From Magnetovibrio sp. (GTDB lineage Bacteria; Pseudomonadota; Alphaproteobacteria; Rhodospirillales_A; JABHCV01): a stretch of 55,193 nucleotides of DNA. Numbering within the stretch: the first letter of the stretch is position 1; each line of letters starts with the position of its first letter. A program made the translations under genes and the position numbers. The DNA lies in NCBI GenBank assembly GCA_002717285.1, contig PBDF01000005.1:16303-71495 (forward strand), in the 5' to 3' direction. Shown here one piece after another: positions 8,957 to 18,218 of this stretch. Below the pieces are notes generated by a model. The model saw only the letters and a program-made list of their open reading frames with translations, was not told the origin of the DNA and searched no databases.

Positions 8957-9388
8957 ATGGATGGTATTGATCTCAACTTAACTGACTACGTAAAATTTGT
9001 TTTTGCTTTTATCTTCGTATTAGCGTTAATTGCGCTTGCTGCAGTTACAGCCAGACGTTTTGGATTTGGGCTTCCCAGTAATCCAAGAAATTCTACAAAA
9101 CGACGCTTAGGTATACAAGAAAGCTTAAATATTGATGGCAAACGTCGCATGGTTCTGGTTCGCCGTGATGAAAAGGAACACTTGTTGTTGTTGGGAGCAA
9201 CATCAGAGTTAGTGATTGAAAGCTCCATCACATCTTCAAAAAGTATATTAGCCTCTACCCAAGACGAAAGTGACGACGTAACAGGCTCCAATATTGGGGA
9301 AGCGTATAATGTAAGCGAACCCAACCATAAAACTCCCCTGCCAAAAAACTTTAAACGGCAAGGCACAAATCGAGAAAGGAAAGACTAA
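8957..9388 (+). CDS. fliO: Flagellar biosynthesis protein FliO
   Basis: FliO is a membrane protein that helps assemble FliP in the export gate. The 143-residue product has one hydrophobic segment (about 12-31) followed by a small cytoplasmic domain with RRLGIQESLNIDGKRRMVLVRRD and HLLLLGATSELVIES, the FliO signature. The C-terminal third is polar and variable. It ends 1 bp before fliP, as in most flagellar clusters. Confidence 0.9.
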   Translation: MDGIDLNLTDYVKFVFAFIFVLALIALAAVTARRFGFGLPSNPRNSTKRRLGIQESLNIDGKRRMVLVRRDEKEHLLLLGATSELVIESSITSSKSILASTQDESDDVTGSNIGEAYNVSEPNHKTPLPKNFKRQGTNRERKD

Positions 9389-9389
9389 A

Positions 9390-10145
9390 ATGAGCCGATG
9401 TAATCTTTTTATTTTACCTTCCTTGGCCATCGGTCTCTTCACTACCATATTTGTTGGCCTCTCTAATGATGCAACGGCACAGTCCTTATCGCTTGATCTT
9501 GGTCAAGGTGGATCCACAACTAGCACAATCGTCCAGTTAATTGCCCTCATAACAGTACTTTCTCTTGCTCCATCTCTTCTGATAATGGTGACATCATTTA
9601 CACGCATTGTGATAGTGCTCTCTTTCCTGCGCACAGCACTTGGCACTCAACAAACTCCACCAAACCAGGTTTTAATTTCCCTAGCCTTATTCATTACAAT
9701 TTTCATAATGATGCCGGTTTTTCAAGAGTCTTACGATAAAGGAATTCAACCTCTAATAAATGAGGAAATTGACGAGTTCGAAGCCTTCGATCGGTCCGTG
9801 CAACCAGTACAAAAATTTATGATGACATATGTACGCGAACGTGACCTTGCATTATTTGCAGATATTGCCGAAGTTCCTGATCAAGAGGTGCGTGAAAGTT
9901 TTCCATTGCGCATCTTAATACCAGCCTTCATGCTTAGTGAATTAAGGCGGGCTTTTGAAATTGGCTTCTTAATATTCGTTCCTTTTTTGATTATCGACAT
10001 GGTTGTAGCATCAGTATTAATGAGCATGGGCATGATGATGTTACCACCAATCATAATCGCCCTACCCTTTAAAATCATCTTTTTTGTATTAGTTGACGGT
10101 TGGTATATGGTTGTTGGATCGCTGGTCAGAAGTTTCGGAATATAA
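9390..10145 (+). CDS. fliP: Flagellar export gate protein FliP
   Basis: FliP forms the core pore of the flagellar type III export gate. The 251-residue product has an N-terminal signal sequence (residues 1-30, ending ATAQS), then SLAPSLLIMVTSFTRIVIVLSFLRTALGTQQTPPNQVL and a C-terminal IDMVVASVLMSMGMMMLPP, all diagnostic. Length is normal. It follows fliO directly and precedes a TPR-sulfotransferase gene by 13 bp. Confidence 0.97.
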   Translation: MSRCNLFILPSLAIGLFTTIFVGLSNDATAQSLSLDLGQGGSTTSTIVQLIALITVLSLAPSLLIMVTSFTRIVIVLSFLRTALGTQQTPPNQVLISLALFITIFIMMPVFQESYDKGIQPLINEEIDEFEAFDRSVQPVQKFMMTYVRERDLALFADIAEVPDQEVRESFPLRILIPAFMLSELRRAFEIGFLIFVPFLIIDMVVASVLMSMGMMMLPPIIIALPFKIIFFVLVDGWYMVVGSLVRSFGI

Positions 10146-10158
10146 TTCGGAATATAAG

Positions 10159-12408
10159 ATGTGTAGTATAAAAAAACACCCTCAAAAGAAACCGAAGGCA
10201 AAAGCGAAGCAAGACAAACCAAAAACAACAACAAGCTTAAACCTGATCAAAGCTCAGCAACATCATATGGCAGGCAGACACTCTCTAGCTGAAAAAGTTT
10301 ATCATGAAATATTACAAATTGAGCCTAAAAACCCTGATGCACTGCATTTGCTGGGCGTATTGAACCATCAGTCTGGAAAAATTGACAAGGCAGCTGAATT
10401 AATATCAAAAGCCTTAAAAGCTCACCCCAACTTTCCCGAAGCCCTGAATAATCTTGGCAACGTGTATATAGATTTGGATCAATTTCAAGATGCAATTGAA
10501 ACATACATTTCAGCCCTTGCCATTAAGCCTGATTATCAACTAGCCAAGAACAATCTTTGCAAAGCCTATTATGAACTCGGAAACTATTTTTTTAAACTTA
10601 GAAGAAATGAAGAAGCCTCAACGAACTACCAAAAAGCGCTTGCTATCAAGCCAGACTTTGCAAAGGCAAACTATAATCTTGGCGTAGTACTTAGTGCCCA
10701 AGGAAATTTGGAAGAAGCTGAAAAAAGCTACAATGCATCCCTTTCTAGCGATCCGAGCCACGCAGAGTCATACTCAAATCTTGGCAATGTGCTATTCAAA
10801 TTCAGGAGATATGACGAAGCAGTAGAAAACTACAACAAAGCGCTTTCATTCAAGCCCGACTTTGCAGAGGCTCACTTCAATCTTGGCATCGCATATCGCG
10901 AATTGGGAATGCTAAAAAAGGCTAAGGCCAGCTATTATGAAGCACTTGCTATCAATCCCGATTACGAGGAAGTGTGGAACAACCTGAAATATATTACCAA
11001 GGCTTTGCATTCCCAGACAAATGTTGATCTGCCTGAAATAAGAGGATCTGCTAGAGTCATAAACGAACTTGCTTTTCAACAATTCTATCTTGATTGTTTC
11101 AAACCTCACTTGGCCGATGAAAGCCTAAATAAAGCAATTGCTACTTTACCTGACAAGAAAGACCAAACAATTTTTATAAATCCCCTGATAGTGGAGCAGA
11201 CCAACACGGCACAGCTCGCAACGGAAGTAGTTGCACTACTTCATTTTGGTCGTAGCGGAACTGGACTATTGCATAGCCTAGTTGACAATCACCCGGAAAT
11301 TTCAACCTTGCCAAGTATTTATCTTTCTGGCTACTTCAACAGAGGAGTCTGGGAAAGACTCTCAAAAGATGGCTGGAGAGAACTGCCAAAAAATTTCACA
11401 AATGAATTTGCCGTACTATTTGATTCTCGCAATCCAAAACCTGTACCTAGCAGGTTTGGAGAGGACCACTCAAATATTGGAGAGAAAGAGGGGATGACGA
11501 CACTCGGTGAAAATCGCAATGAATATCTCTCTGTGGACCCTGATGATTTCTGTAGTGCGGCAATAAATATCATGGAAGGAATGCAAAGCATCGACCCCAT
11601 GTCGTTTTTACTAGTAGCCCACGCTGCTTTTGAAAAAGCAACTAGAGGAAAGAACAAACAAACAGCCAAAAAACATTTATGTTTTTATCACATTCACAAC
11701 CCAGATCACTACGCTCAGGCTAATTTTATCCGTTACAACAATGAAGCAAGGATTTTAATGTTAGTCAGAGAGCCAGTTGAAAACTGTCAATCCTGGATCA
11801 GAGGTTTTATTAGTGATAACAATTATGAACAAAGTGTGTTTCGCATTCTAACTTTGCTATTTGATATTGATCAGGTTTTTTTTCGAATGGTGGATTCTGT
11901 CGGAGTACGTATTGAAGACCTGAAATCCCGTCCGGAAAACACTTTAAATGCTCTCTGCAATTGGCTTGGTACTGAATTCCACCCAACTCTCTATGAAATG
12001 ACGGCACAAGGTAAAAAATGGTGGGGTGACCCATCAAGCCCCAATTACAAAGAAGATAGAGCCATGTCTGCTTTTGGCGCTGTGACCAAAGATCACACAA
12101 CATTGCAAATACTCAGCGAAAGTGATCAATTTATTTTAAAAACGCTTTTTAATCCCTTTAGTGTTCGTTTTGGATACCAAAATAGTAACCAATTACAATT
12201 TAAAAGTGACCTTATAGAAATTAAGCCTTTATTGAAGGGAATGTTTGATTTTGAGAAGGAAATGATGGAGAAGTTAGGATTGAAGCCAAATCAATTAGAA
12301 AATCAAGAGGCCTACAAAATTTTTCACGCAGGCCTATTGGATCGCTGGAATGTATTAAACGAATTTGGCGAATATCCAAACATGCTTGAACCACTGGTCG
12401 TAAACTAA
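10159..12408 (+). CDS. TPR protein with C-terminal sulfotransferase-like domain
   Basis: The 749-residue protein starts at the ATG 13 bp after fliP; a TTG inside fliP is in frame but less likely. Residues about 30-290 are tetratricopeptide repeats of the type ALAIKPDFAKANYNLGVVL. Residues about 350-700 resemble a sulfotransferase: GRSGTGLLHSLVDNHP from residue 364 fits the 5'-phosphosulfate loop, and a later RILMLVREPVENCQSW fits the 3'-phosphate site. The enzyme would transfer sulfate from PAPS, but the substrate is unknown. Its first TPR resembles that of the FlmG-like glycosyltransferase at 49918, which hints at a shared protein client. No signal peptide is seen, so it is probably cytoplasmic. 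Confidence 0.75.
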   Translation: MCSIKKHPQKKPKAKAKQDKPKTTTSLNLIKAQQHHMAGRHSLAEKVYHEILQIEPKNPDALHLLGVLNHQSGKIDKAAELISKALKAHPNFPEALNNLGNVYIDLDQFQDAIETYISALAIKPDYQLAKNNLCKAYYELGNYFFKLRRNEEASTNYQKALAIKPDFAKANYNLGVVLSAQGNLEEAEKSYNASLSSDPSHAESYSNLGNVLFKFRRYDEAVENYNKALSFKPDFAEAHFNLGIAYRELGMLKKAKASYYEALAINPDYEEVWNNLKYITKALHSQTNVDLPEIRGSARVINELAFQQFYLDCFKPHLADESLNKAIATLPDKKDQTIFINPLIVEQTNTAQLATEVVALLHFGRSGTGLLHSLVDNHPEISTLPSIYLSGYFNRGVWERLSKDGWRELPKNFTNEFAVLFDSRNPKPVPSRFGEDHSNIGEKEGMTTLGENRNEYLSVDPDDFCSAAINIMEGMQSIDPMSFLLVAHAAFEKATRGKNKQTAKKHLCFYHIHNPDHYAQANFIRYNNEARILMLVREPVENCQSWIRGFISDNNYEQSVFRILTLLFDIDQVFFRMVDSVGVRIEDLKSRPENTLNALCNWLGTEFHPTLYEMTAQGKKWWGDPSSPNYKEDRAMSAFGAVTKDHTTLQILSESDQFILKTLFNPFSVRFGYQNSNQLQFKSDLIEIKPLLKGMFDFEKEMMEKLGLKPNQLENQEAYKIFHAGLLDRWNVLNEFGEYPNMLEPLVVN

Positions 12409-12422
12409 ATTTATAGAAAACT

Positions 12423-12446
12423 AAAGTGGAGTGTCTCCTCTTTTTT
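12423..12446 (+). terminator. Possible terminator after the fliOP operon
   Basis: AAAGTGGAG and CTCCTCTTT pair around a TGT loop with one T-T mismatch, and a T run follows. It lies 15 bp past the stop of the TPR-sulfotransferase. The stem is weak. Confidence 0.4.
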
Positions 12447-12690
12447 GGTCAAAGCGACCGTCGATACCTGTTTCATTACAATGTTTGAAGACAAACTCCA
12501 ATTGTCATTATAAATTTTATGATAATCTTCCTCAAATTCGTATTTCAGGCTAGATATTTTGATAACGTGAGTTTTTTGAAATAGGAAAAGACATAATAAC
12601 ACTCATAGCAACTGATACACTTGTATCTGACCACAGGGTCATTTAATACCTTTACCCTTAAGTTGTAAAAGATAACTATGGACAAAAGGC

Positions 12691-14958
12691 ATGGAAACTG
12701 CGCAGCAAACTGTTTTAAAAGATTTAGTGCTCATCGGCGGAGGCCATGCCCATGTTGCCGTGATCAAGAGCTTTGGTATGAAACCAATTCCAGGAGTTCG
12801 TCTTACAGTCATCACTAAGGACGTACATACTCCTTACTCAGGCATGCTGCCAGGCTTGATCGCAGGCCATTATGATTTTGATGAGGCACATATAGATCTT
12901 CGACCTCTATCAAAATTTGCTCAAGCAAGGCTTTTCCACAACGAAGCTATAAAAATTGACCATGAGAATAAAACTGTCATCTGCAATGGCCGCCCACCAG
13001 TGCCTTATGATTTATTGTCGATTAATATTGGGTCGACCCCACGTATTGATTTAGTGAAAGGCGCCGCAAATTTTGCCACTCCGGTAAAGCCCATCAGCCG
13101 ATTTGTTCATCGCTGGGAAAATTTACTGAAACGCATAATTGATAAACCAGGTTCACACCAAATAGGGGTTGTTGGAGCTGGTGCAGCCGGGGTTGAACTC
13201 ATACTAGCTATCCAGTTTCGCTTACAAAATACCTTGCGTGATCTTGGACGTAGTTCAGACGACCTAGCCTTTCATTTAATAAGTAAGTCCGAACAAATTT
13301 TGCCAGGATTTCATCCTAGCGTAAGAGAGCGGTTTGAACAGATTTTAAATTCCCGTGGTGTGATTGTACATCAAGGCCTTGAGGCAAAAAAAGTAGATGA
13401 TGGGACCTTGATTCTATCTAATTCTACCCAACTTGAACTGGATGAAATCCTCTTTGTCACAGCTGCTAAGGGGGCATCTTGGCTAGAAAAGTCAGGGTTT
13501 GAAGTGGATGAAAATGGATTCGTTAAAGTCGAAGACACACTACAAGTACGGAATCATCCTAATATATTTGCCTGTGGAGATATTGCAAATGTGGTCAAAC
13601 ATCCTCGGCCTAAAGCGGGTGTCTTCGCAGTACGTCAAGGCGTCGCTCTAACCAAAAACCTTCGCAGGGTATTATTGGGCAAACGCACAAAACCTTTTAG
13701 GCCTCAAAAGTCGGTCCTCGCTCTCATTTCTTCAGGTAATAAATTTTGTGTTGCTAACAGAGGAAGTTTCACTTTGAGCGGCAACTGGTTGTGGACTTGG
13801 AAGAACTGGATTGATCAACGTTTTATAAAAAAATTTAGTGTGCTTCCAAAAATGTCTACACACGACACAAACAAAATAAACTCAGCGCTGGCAAACTCGG
13901 ACACCTTAAAAGAAATATCTGCTATTGCAATGCGCTGCGGGGGGTGCGGAGCTAAAGTTGGAGCTAACGTGTTAACCAGGGCGCTTTCTGAGCTTGAGCC
14001 CACACCACGAAATGACATTTTGATTGGACTACAAGACCCTGATGACGCTGCTGTTGTTGAAGTTCCAAACAGTAAGGTGATCGTCCACACGGTAGATTAT
14101 TTCAGGTCTTTCATAGATGACCCATATTTGTTTGGTAAAATTTCTGCTAATCACAGCTTAAGTGATATTTTTGCTATGGGGGCAGAAGCGCAGTCTGCAC
14201 TAGCAATTGCCACAGTTCCATACGGTATAGAGACAAAAACTGAAGAAACATTGCGCCAGTTAATGGCTGGTGCGATGGAAATACTGAACGATGCAAATGC
14301 TTCCTTAGTGGGCGGTCATACCAGCGAGGGGGCCGAGCTTGCCCTTGGCTTTTCAGTTAATGGGTTAGTTAGTAAAAATAAAATCTTACGTAAAGCTGGA
14401 ATGCAACCTGGGGACGTCCTGATATTAACCAAATCACTCGGTACGGGGACGCTTTTTGCCGCTGACATGCAACAAAAAGCCAAAGGAAGATGGATTGATG
14501 ATGCACTAAGTTCAATGACTCAATCTAACCGGCTAGCAGCAGAATGTCTATTTAAACATGGGGCAACAGCGTGCACAGATATCACGGGATTCGGTTTACT
14601 GGGCCATATGGTTGAAATGATAAAGCCTTCTGGTGTAGATGTCGAAGTTGACCTGAACGCTCTGCCAATCATGGACGGAGCACTAGAAACAGTTCGTATG
14701 GGAATCCTCAGCACTTTGCAACCCGCTAACGTCCGCTTACGCCGAGCTATCAAAAACATTGATGAAGCAGCCAAAAGCGAGCTTTATCCACTTGTCTTCG
14801 ACCCACAAACGTCTGGCGGTTTACTTGCCAGTCTTCCAGCTAAAAATACAAATCTTTGCATTGGTCAACTAAAGGACCAAGGCTACTCCAAATCGGTGGT
14901 AATAGGAAAGGTCAAGCAAGCTAGTCACGAACTTGAGCCTGTGACGCTACGCGCTTAA
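12691..14958 (+). CDS. selD: Flavoprotein-selenophosphate synthetase fusion (SelD; SenC role)
   Basis: The 755-residue product joins two enzymes. Residues 1-390 form an NADH-dehydrogenase-like FAD oxidoreductase with the dinucleotide fold LIGGGHAHVAVI near residue 12, a second GAGAAGVE motif and the FACGDIA motif. Residues about 410-750 are selenide, water dikinase: MRCGGCGAKVG at 414-424 with the catalytic-position Cys 419 (encoded as Cys, not TGA), DDAAVV, GGHTSEGAEL and DPQTSGGLL. SelD makes selenophosphate from selenide and ATP. Next to senB, senA and egtD it most likely supplies selenophosphate for selenoneine. The first domain may feed reduced selenium, an inference. AAAAGG precedes the ATG by 5 nt. 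The last 38 bp overlap senB tail to tail. Confidence 0.9.
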   Translation: METAQQTVLKDLVLIGGGHAHVAVIKSFGMKPIPGVRLTVITKDVHTPYSGMLPGLIAGHYDFDEAHIDLRPLSKFAQARLFHNEAIKIDHENKTVICNGRPPVPYDLLSINIGSTPRIDLVKGAANFATPVKPISRFVHRWENLLKRIIDKPGSHQIGVVGAGAAGVELILAIQFRLQNTLRDLGRSSDDLAFHLISKSEQILPGFHPSVRERFEQILNSRGVIVHQGLEAKKVDDGTLILSNSTQLELDEILFVTAAKGASWLEKSGFEVDENGFVKVEDTLQVRNHPNIFACGDIANVVKHPRPKAGVFAVRQGVALTKNLRRVLLGKRTKPFRPQKSVLALISSGNKFCVANRGSFTLSGNWLWTWKNWIDQRFIKKFSVLPKMSTHDTNKINSALANSDTLKEISAIAMRCGGCGAKVGANVLTRALSELEPTPRNDILIGLQDPDDAAVVEVPNSKVIVHTVDYFRSFIDDPYLFGKISANHSLSDIFAMGAEAQSALAIATVPYGIETKTEETLRQLMAGAMEILNDANASLVGGHTSEGAELALGFSVNGLVSKNKILRKAGMQPGDVLILTKSLGTGTLFAADMQQKAKGRWIDDALSSMTQSNRLAAECLFKHGATACTDITGFGLLGHMVEMIKPSGVDVEVDLNALPIMDGALETVRMGILSTLQPANVRLRRAIKNIDEAAKSELYPLVFDPQTSGGLLASLPAKNTNLCIGQLKDQGYSKSVVIGKVKQASHELEPVTLRA

Positions 14959-15895
14959 TTAAGTCATTCCACTTTGAAGCCTCACATTTTTTTGAAAATT
15001 TTGGGCGCAGCTTATTACAAGCTTTTTCCAACCGCTTTAAAAAAACTAAATCATTCTCAGCCTTCATGAACATCTCCGCCAGAGCATCTTCATTACCCAC
15101 AGGGTACAGACCAGGGTAATTCCTGCCAAGCAAACCAGTATTACCAGGTATATCAGATGCTATTATGGGCACCCCTGCAACGATGGCCTCAGAAATCACA
15201 TTGGCCCCTCCCTCTTGTGCGGATGTTAGCGCCAGAAGACAGGTCTTAGCCAACTCACGACGGACGCGCCAACCTGGAACATCGCCAAGCCATTTATATC
15301 TACTATTAATTAATTGCTCTTTAATTGCAGCAAGAGCCCAATCTTCATTGTGTGCTTTACCAAGATGAAATAAACGTACACGAGATTTTTCAGGTAGCAA
15401 CCTAACTGCTAAGGCTGCACGTAAAGGGTCTTTCTCCTGTCGAAGGTGCCCAATTACGCAAATATCAAAATGACGCCTAGACGGTCTTCGGAAGGACGGT
15501 AACGGGCTAGCTGACTGATAGATTACATTTAGCTTTTTAAAAAGGTGCCTGGGTAATTTCTCACCTACTTGGTCATGTAGACAAACAAGAGCATCCGCAA
15601 GCTCCATGGAATTAAGGGTAGTTTCAGGTTCACTTTCAAGAAATGTATTTATATCCGTTCCGCCCAGGGCTACCACAAGCGGGCCTTTCGGGTAAAATGA
15701 TCTATAGAGATTTATTGCTTGTGCAGCACGCCAAGCATGTAGGGCAATCATTACGTCACACGGAGAACCATCATAATTTGTAGTTATTTTAACCTTGTGA
15801 CCTTGTTCCCGCAAAAACCCTGCCCAACGCTTGGCACTTGTGCGATTTCCGTTTCTTGAGTATTTCTTTGCCGGTGTAATCAAGCTAATTTTCAT
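14921..15895 (-). CDS. senB: Selenosugar synthase-like glycosyltransferase (SenB)
   Basis: This 324-residue GT-B glycosyltransferase begins MKISLITPAKKYSRNGNRTSAKRW and contains the nucleotide-sugar-binding EGGANVISE (Glu 238 and Glu 246, E-x7-E). Sequence and context match the TIGR04348 family, whose characterised member SenB joins selenophosphate to a UDP-sugar to form a selenosugar for selenoneine. The start at 15895 is chosen because GAGGA lies 10 nt upstream; a farther in-frame ATG at 15919 would run over the senA ribosome binding site. It lies on the opposite strand to senC and senA, with its 3' end inside the selD coding sequence. Confidence 0.85.
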   Translation of the reverse strand: MKISLITPAKKYSRNGNRTSAKRWAGFLREQGHKVKITTNYDGSPCDVMIALHAWRAAQAINLYRSFYPKGPLVVALGGTDINTFLESEPETTLNSMELADALVCLHDQVGEKLPRHLFKKLNVIYQSASPLPSFRRPSRRHFDICVIGHLRQEKDPLRAALAVRLLPEKSRVRLFHLGKAHNEDWALAAIKEQLINSRYKWLGDVPGWRVRRELAKTCLLALTSAQEGGANVISEAIVAGVPIIASDIPGNTGLLGRNYPGLYPVGNEDALAEMFMKAENDLVFLKRLEKACNKLRPKFSKKCEASKWNDLIKRVASQAQVRD

Positions 15896-15922
15896 GTTGA
15901 TAGATTCCTCAGGAGCCAAAGT
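15896..15922. promoter_or_regulatory. Overlapping divergent ribosome binding sites of senB and senA
   Basis: Only 27 bp separate the two divergent start codons. The minus-strand GAGGA for senB and the plus-strand AGGAG for senA fall in the same CCTCAGGAG. There is no room for promoters here, so each gene must be transcribed from a promoter lying within or beyond its neighbour, which would give overlapping mRNAs. Confidence 0.7.
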
Positions 15923-17263
15923 ATGACCTCAAAAATTAGTACGACACATCTAACTAGCATGTTGCAAGATGCTAGATTGCGTACTCTAGAATTAGTTGCC
16001 GGTCTCGACGAAGAACAACTTATGGGGCCTCAAATTGCAACCGTAAACCCCATTCGTTGGGAAATAGGCCATGTAGCCTATTTTTACGAATACTTTATTT
16101 TACGTCAAATGTACGGTTATGATAGCCTTCTTGGATCCAAAGCCGATAAACTTTACGACTCAATAAGCATTACTCATAACGCCCGTTGGGACCTTCCATT
16201 ATTATCGACAAAAAATACAATTCTCTACATACAAGACGTTTTAGATAAGTTATGTGAACACCTTGAACACAATAATGAAGACAGTATGGCCAGCAAGCAA
16301 GATAGCTTTATGTTTCAGTTTGGTGTGTTTCATGAAGATATGCATACGGAAGCTTTTACTTGGGCACGTCAAACACTAGCATATCCAACTCCTAAGTTTG
16401 CAATCACAAGAGATGTGACAATTGAACGTTCAGCCGGACCACTCACAGGTTATGTTGATGTCCCTGGTGGCGCTTTCCAACTAGGTGGTGATCCTGATGC
16501 CACCTTTTTGTTTGACAATGAAAAACTTGCACACAAGGTTATCGTTGCGCCATTTTCCATAGCTAAGGCACCTGTTACCAATAAAGAATTTAGTGTTTTT
16601 GTAGATGATGGGGGGTATAAAAATAAGGCCCTATGGGATGAAGCCGCATGGGCGGATCTGCAAACAAAAGGCCAACAACACCCCGGCTTTTGGGTTAAAC
16701 AAACTAGCTATAACTGGGCGATACAGCGCTTTGATCAACTCATTCCGTTACCTCTTAACGAACCTGTCAGTCACTTAAGCTGGTACGAGGCCAACGCTTA
16801 TTGTAAATGGGCTGGTGTACGTCTTCCCACAGAGGTCGAATGGGAAGTAGCTGCCCTTGGCGAGTATACTGAACATGGAACACTTGCAAGTACGAAAAGA
16901 AAATACCCTTGGGGTAATACTCCACCAGATTCATCTCTGGCCAACTTAGACGGCAGTGCAATGGGTTGTATAGACGTCGCTGCACTTCCCGGTGGAGACA
17001 GCGCATTCGGTTGTAGGCAAATGCTTGGAAATATCTGGGAATGGACTGCTGATATTTTCAACCCCTATCCAGGCTTTACGCCCGGTGTCTATAAAGAATA
17101 CTCACAAACAATGTTTGGATCAGCACGGGTGCTTAGAGGTGGTGCTTGGATTACCCGTAGCAGAATGATGCATGGAACCTACCGCAATTATTTTGAACCC
17201 CATCGTTGGAACATTTTTAGCGGTTTTAGAACCTGTCAAGGCGTAAGTCAGACACATGAATGA
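15923..17263 (+). CDS. senA: Selenoneine synthase-like iron enzyme (SenA, EgtB family)
   Basis: The 446-residue product has an N-terminal DinB-like domain and a C-terminal formylglycine-generating-enzyme-like domain (about 175-440), the EgtB/SenA architecture. Candidate iron ligands are His 50 in GHVAYFYEYF and His 137 and His 141 in FHEDMHTEAF. In SenA this iron enzyme joins hercynine to the selenosugar and yields selenoneine; in EgtB it joins hercynine to a thiol for ergothioneine. The neighbours senB and selD favour SenA. AGGAG sits 7 nt before the ATG. The 3' end overlaps egtD by 8 bp, so the two are coupled. Confidence 0.85.
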   Translation: MTSKISTTHLTSMLQDARLRTLELVAGLDEEQLMGPQIATVNPIRWEIGHVAYFYEYFILRQMYGYDSLLGSKADKLYDSISITHNARWDLPLLSTKNTILYIQDVLDKLCEHLEHNNEDSMASKQDSFMFQFGVFHEDMHTEAFTWARQTLAYPTPKFAITRDVTIERSAGPLTGYVDVPGGAFQLGGDPDATFLFDNEKLAHKVIVAPFSIAKAPVTNKEFSVFVDDGGYKNKALWDEAAWADLQTKGQQHPGFWVKQTSYNWAIQRFDQLIPLPLNEPVSHLSWYEANAYCKWAGVRLPTEVEWEVAALGEYTEHGTLASTKRKYPWGNTPPDSSLANLDGSAMGCIDVAALPGGDSAFGCRQMLGNIWEWTADIFNPYPGFTPGVYKEYSQTMFGSARVLRGGAWITRSRMMHGTYRNYFEPHRWNIFSGFRTCQGVSQTHE

Positions 17264-18218
17264 TAGCAACACATTTAAAGACTCATTACCAAATAATAGT
17301 GAAATGCTGTCAGAAGCTTTGGAGGGCCTGAAGGCAAACCCAAAGACACTTCCATGTAAATATTTTTATGATAAAAGAGGATCCGACTTATTTCAGAAAA
17401 TATGTAAATTACCTGAGTATTACCCAACCCGTACTGAAACTTTCTTACTTAAATCAATTGCTAAGGAAATTTCTGAGATAATTGGCCCTGCTTGCCAAAT
17501 GATTGAATATGGGTCGGGCTCTTCAGAGAAAATGCACATTCTCTTAAAGGCCCTAATTGAACCAGAGTCTTTTACTGCGGTCGATATATCAAAAGAGCAT
17601 TTATTATCCGTTACCAAAGCTCTGGCAAAAGAATTTCCCCAACTAAAGGTACATGCAGTACCTGCAGATTTCATCTACCCTTTTAAGGTTCCCAAAATGA
17701 TTGGTAGTGGACTACGTATCGGTTTCTTTCCGGGCTCGACCATTGGCAATTTTACCCATGAGGGTGCCATAGATTTTTTACGCGGAACAAGAAAGGTTGT
17801 AGGTTTAAATGGAGCGATGATTGTCGGCGTAGACCTAAAAAAAGATGAACGTATTCTTCATGCTGCCTATAATGACTCCGAGGGGGTTACTGCAGCCTTT
17901 AATATGAACTTGCTGTTACGTCTAAATAACGAATTAGGTGCAAATTTTAATTTAGATAAATTTTGTCATGAAGCTTTTTACAATGCTGAAGCAGGTCGGG
18001 TTGAAATGCACTTGAGAAGCCTCTCAAATCAATCAGTATGCCTTGGATCTGAAGAGTTTTTTTTCAAGCAAAATGAAACAATACATACAGAAAATTCTTA
18101 TAAATATTTAATTCATGAATTTTCTGAGTTGGCTGAACATGCCGGATACAAGACACTCAAATATTGGAGTGATAAAAATAACTTATTTGGGATCTTTTTT
18201 TTAAAAGGAGTCAGTTAA
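17256..18218 (+). CDS. egtD: L-histidine N-alpha-methyltransferase EgtD
   Basis: EgtD trimethylates histidine with SAM to give hercynine, the histidine-derived precursor of both ergothioneine and selenoneine. The 320-residue length is normal. Visible motifs are PCKYFYDKRGSDLF (33-46), the SAM loop EYGSGSSEK (84-92) and FFPGSTIGNF (157-166). It overlaps senA by 8 bp and converges with the TPR gene at 18211, overlapping it by 8 bp. With selD, senB and senA it makes a complete route from histidine and selenide to selenoneine. Confidence 0.93.
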   Translation: MNDSNTFKDSLPNNSEMLSEALEGLKANPKTLPCKYFYDKRGSDLFQKICKLPEYYPTRTETFLLKSIAKEISEIIGPACQMIEYGSGSSEKMHILLKALIEPESFTAVDISKEHLLSVTKALAKEFPQLKVHAVPADFIYPFKVPKMIGSGLRIGFFPGSTIGNFTHEGAIDFLRGTRKVVGLNGAMIVGVDLKKDERILHAAYNDSEGVTAAFNMNLLLRLNNELGANFNLDKFCHEAFYNAEAGRVEMHLRSLSNQSVCLGSEEFFFKQNETIHTENSYKYLIHEFSELAEHAGYKTLKYWSDKNNLFGIFFLKGVS

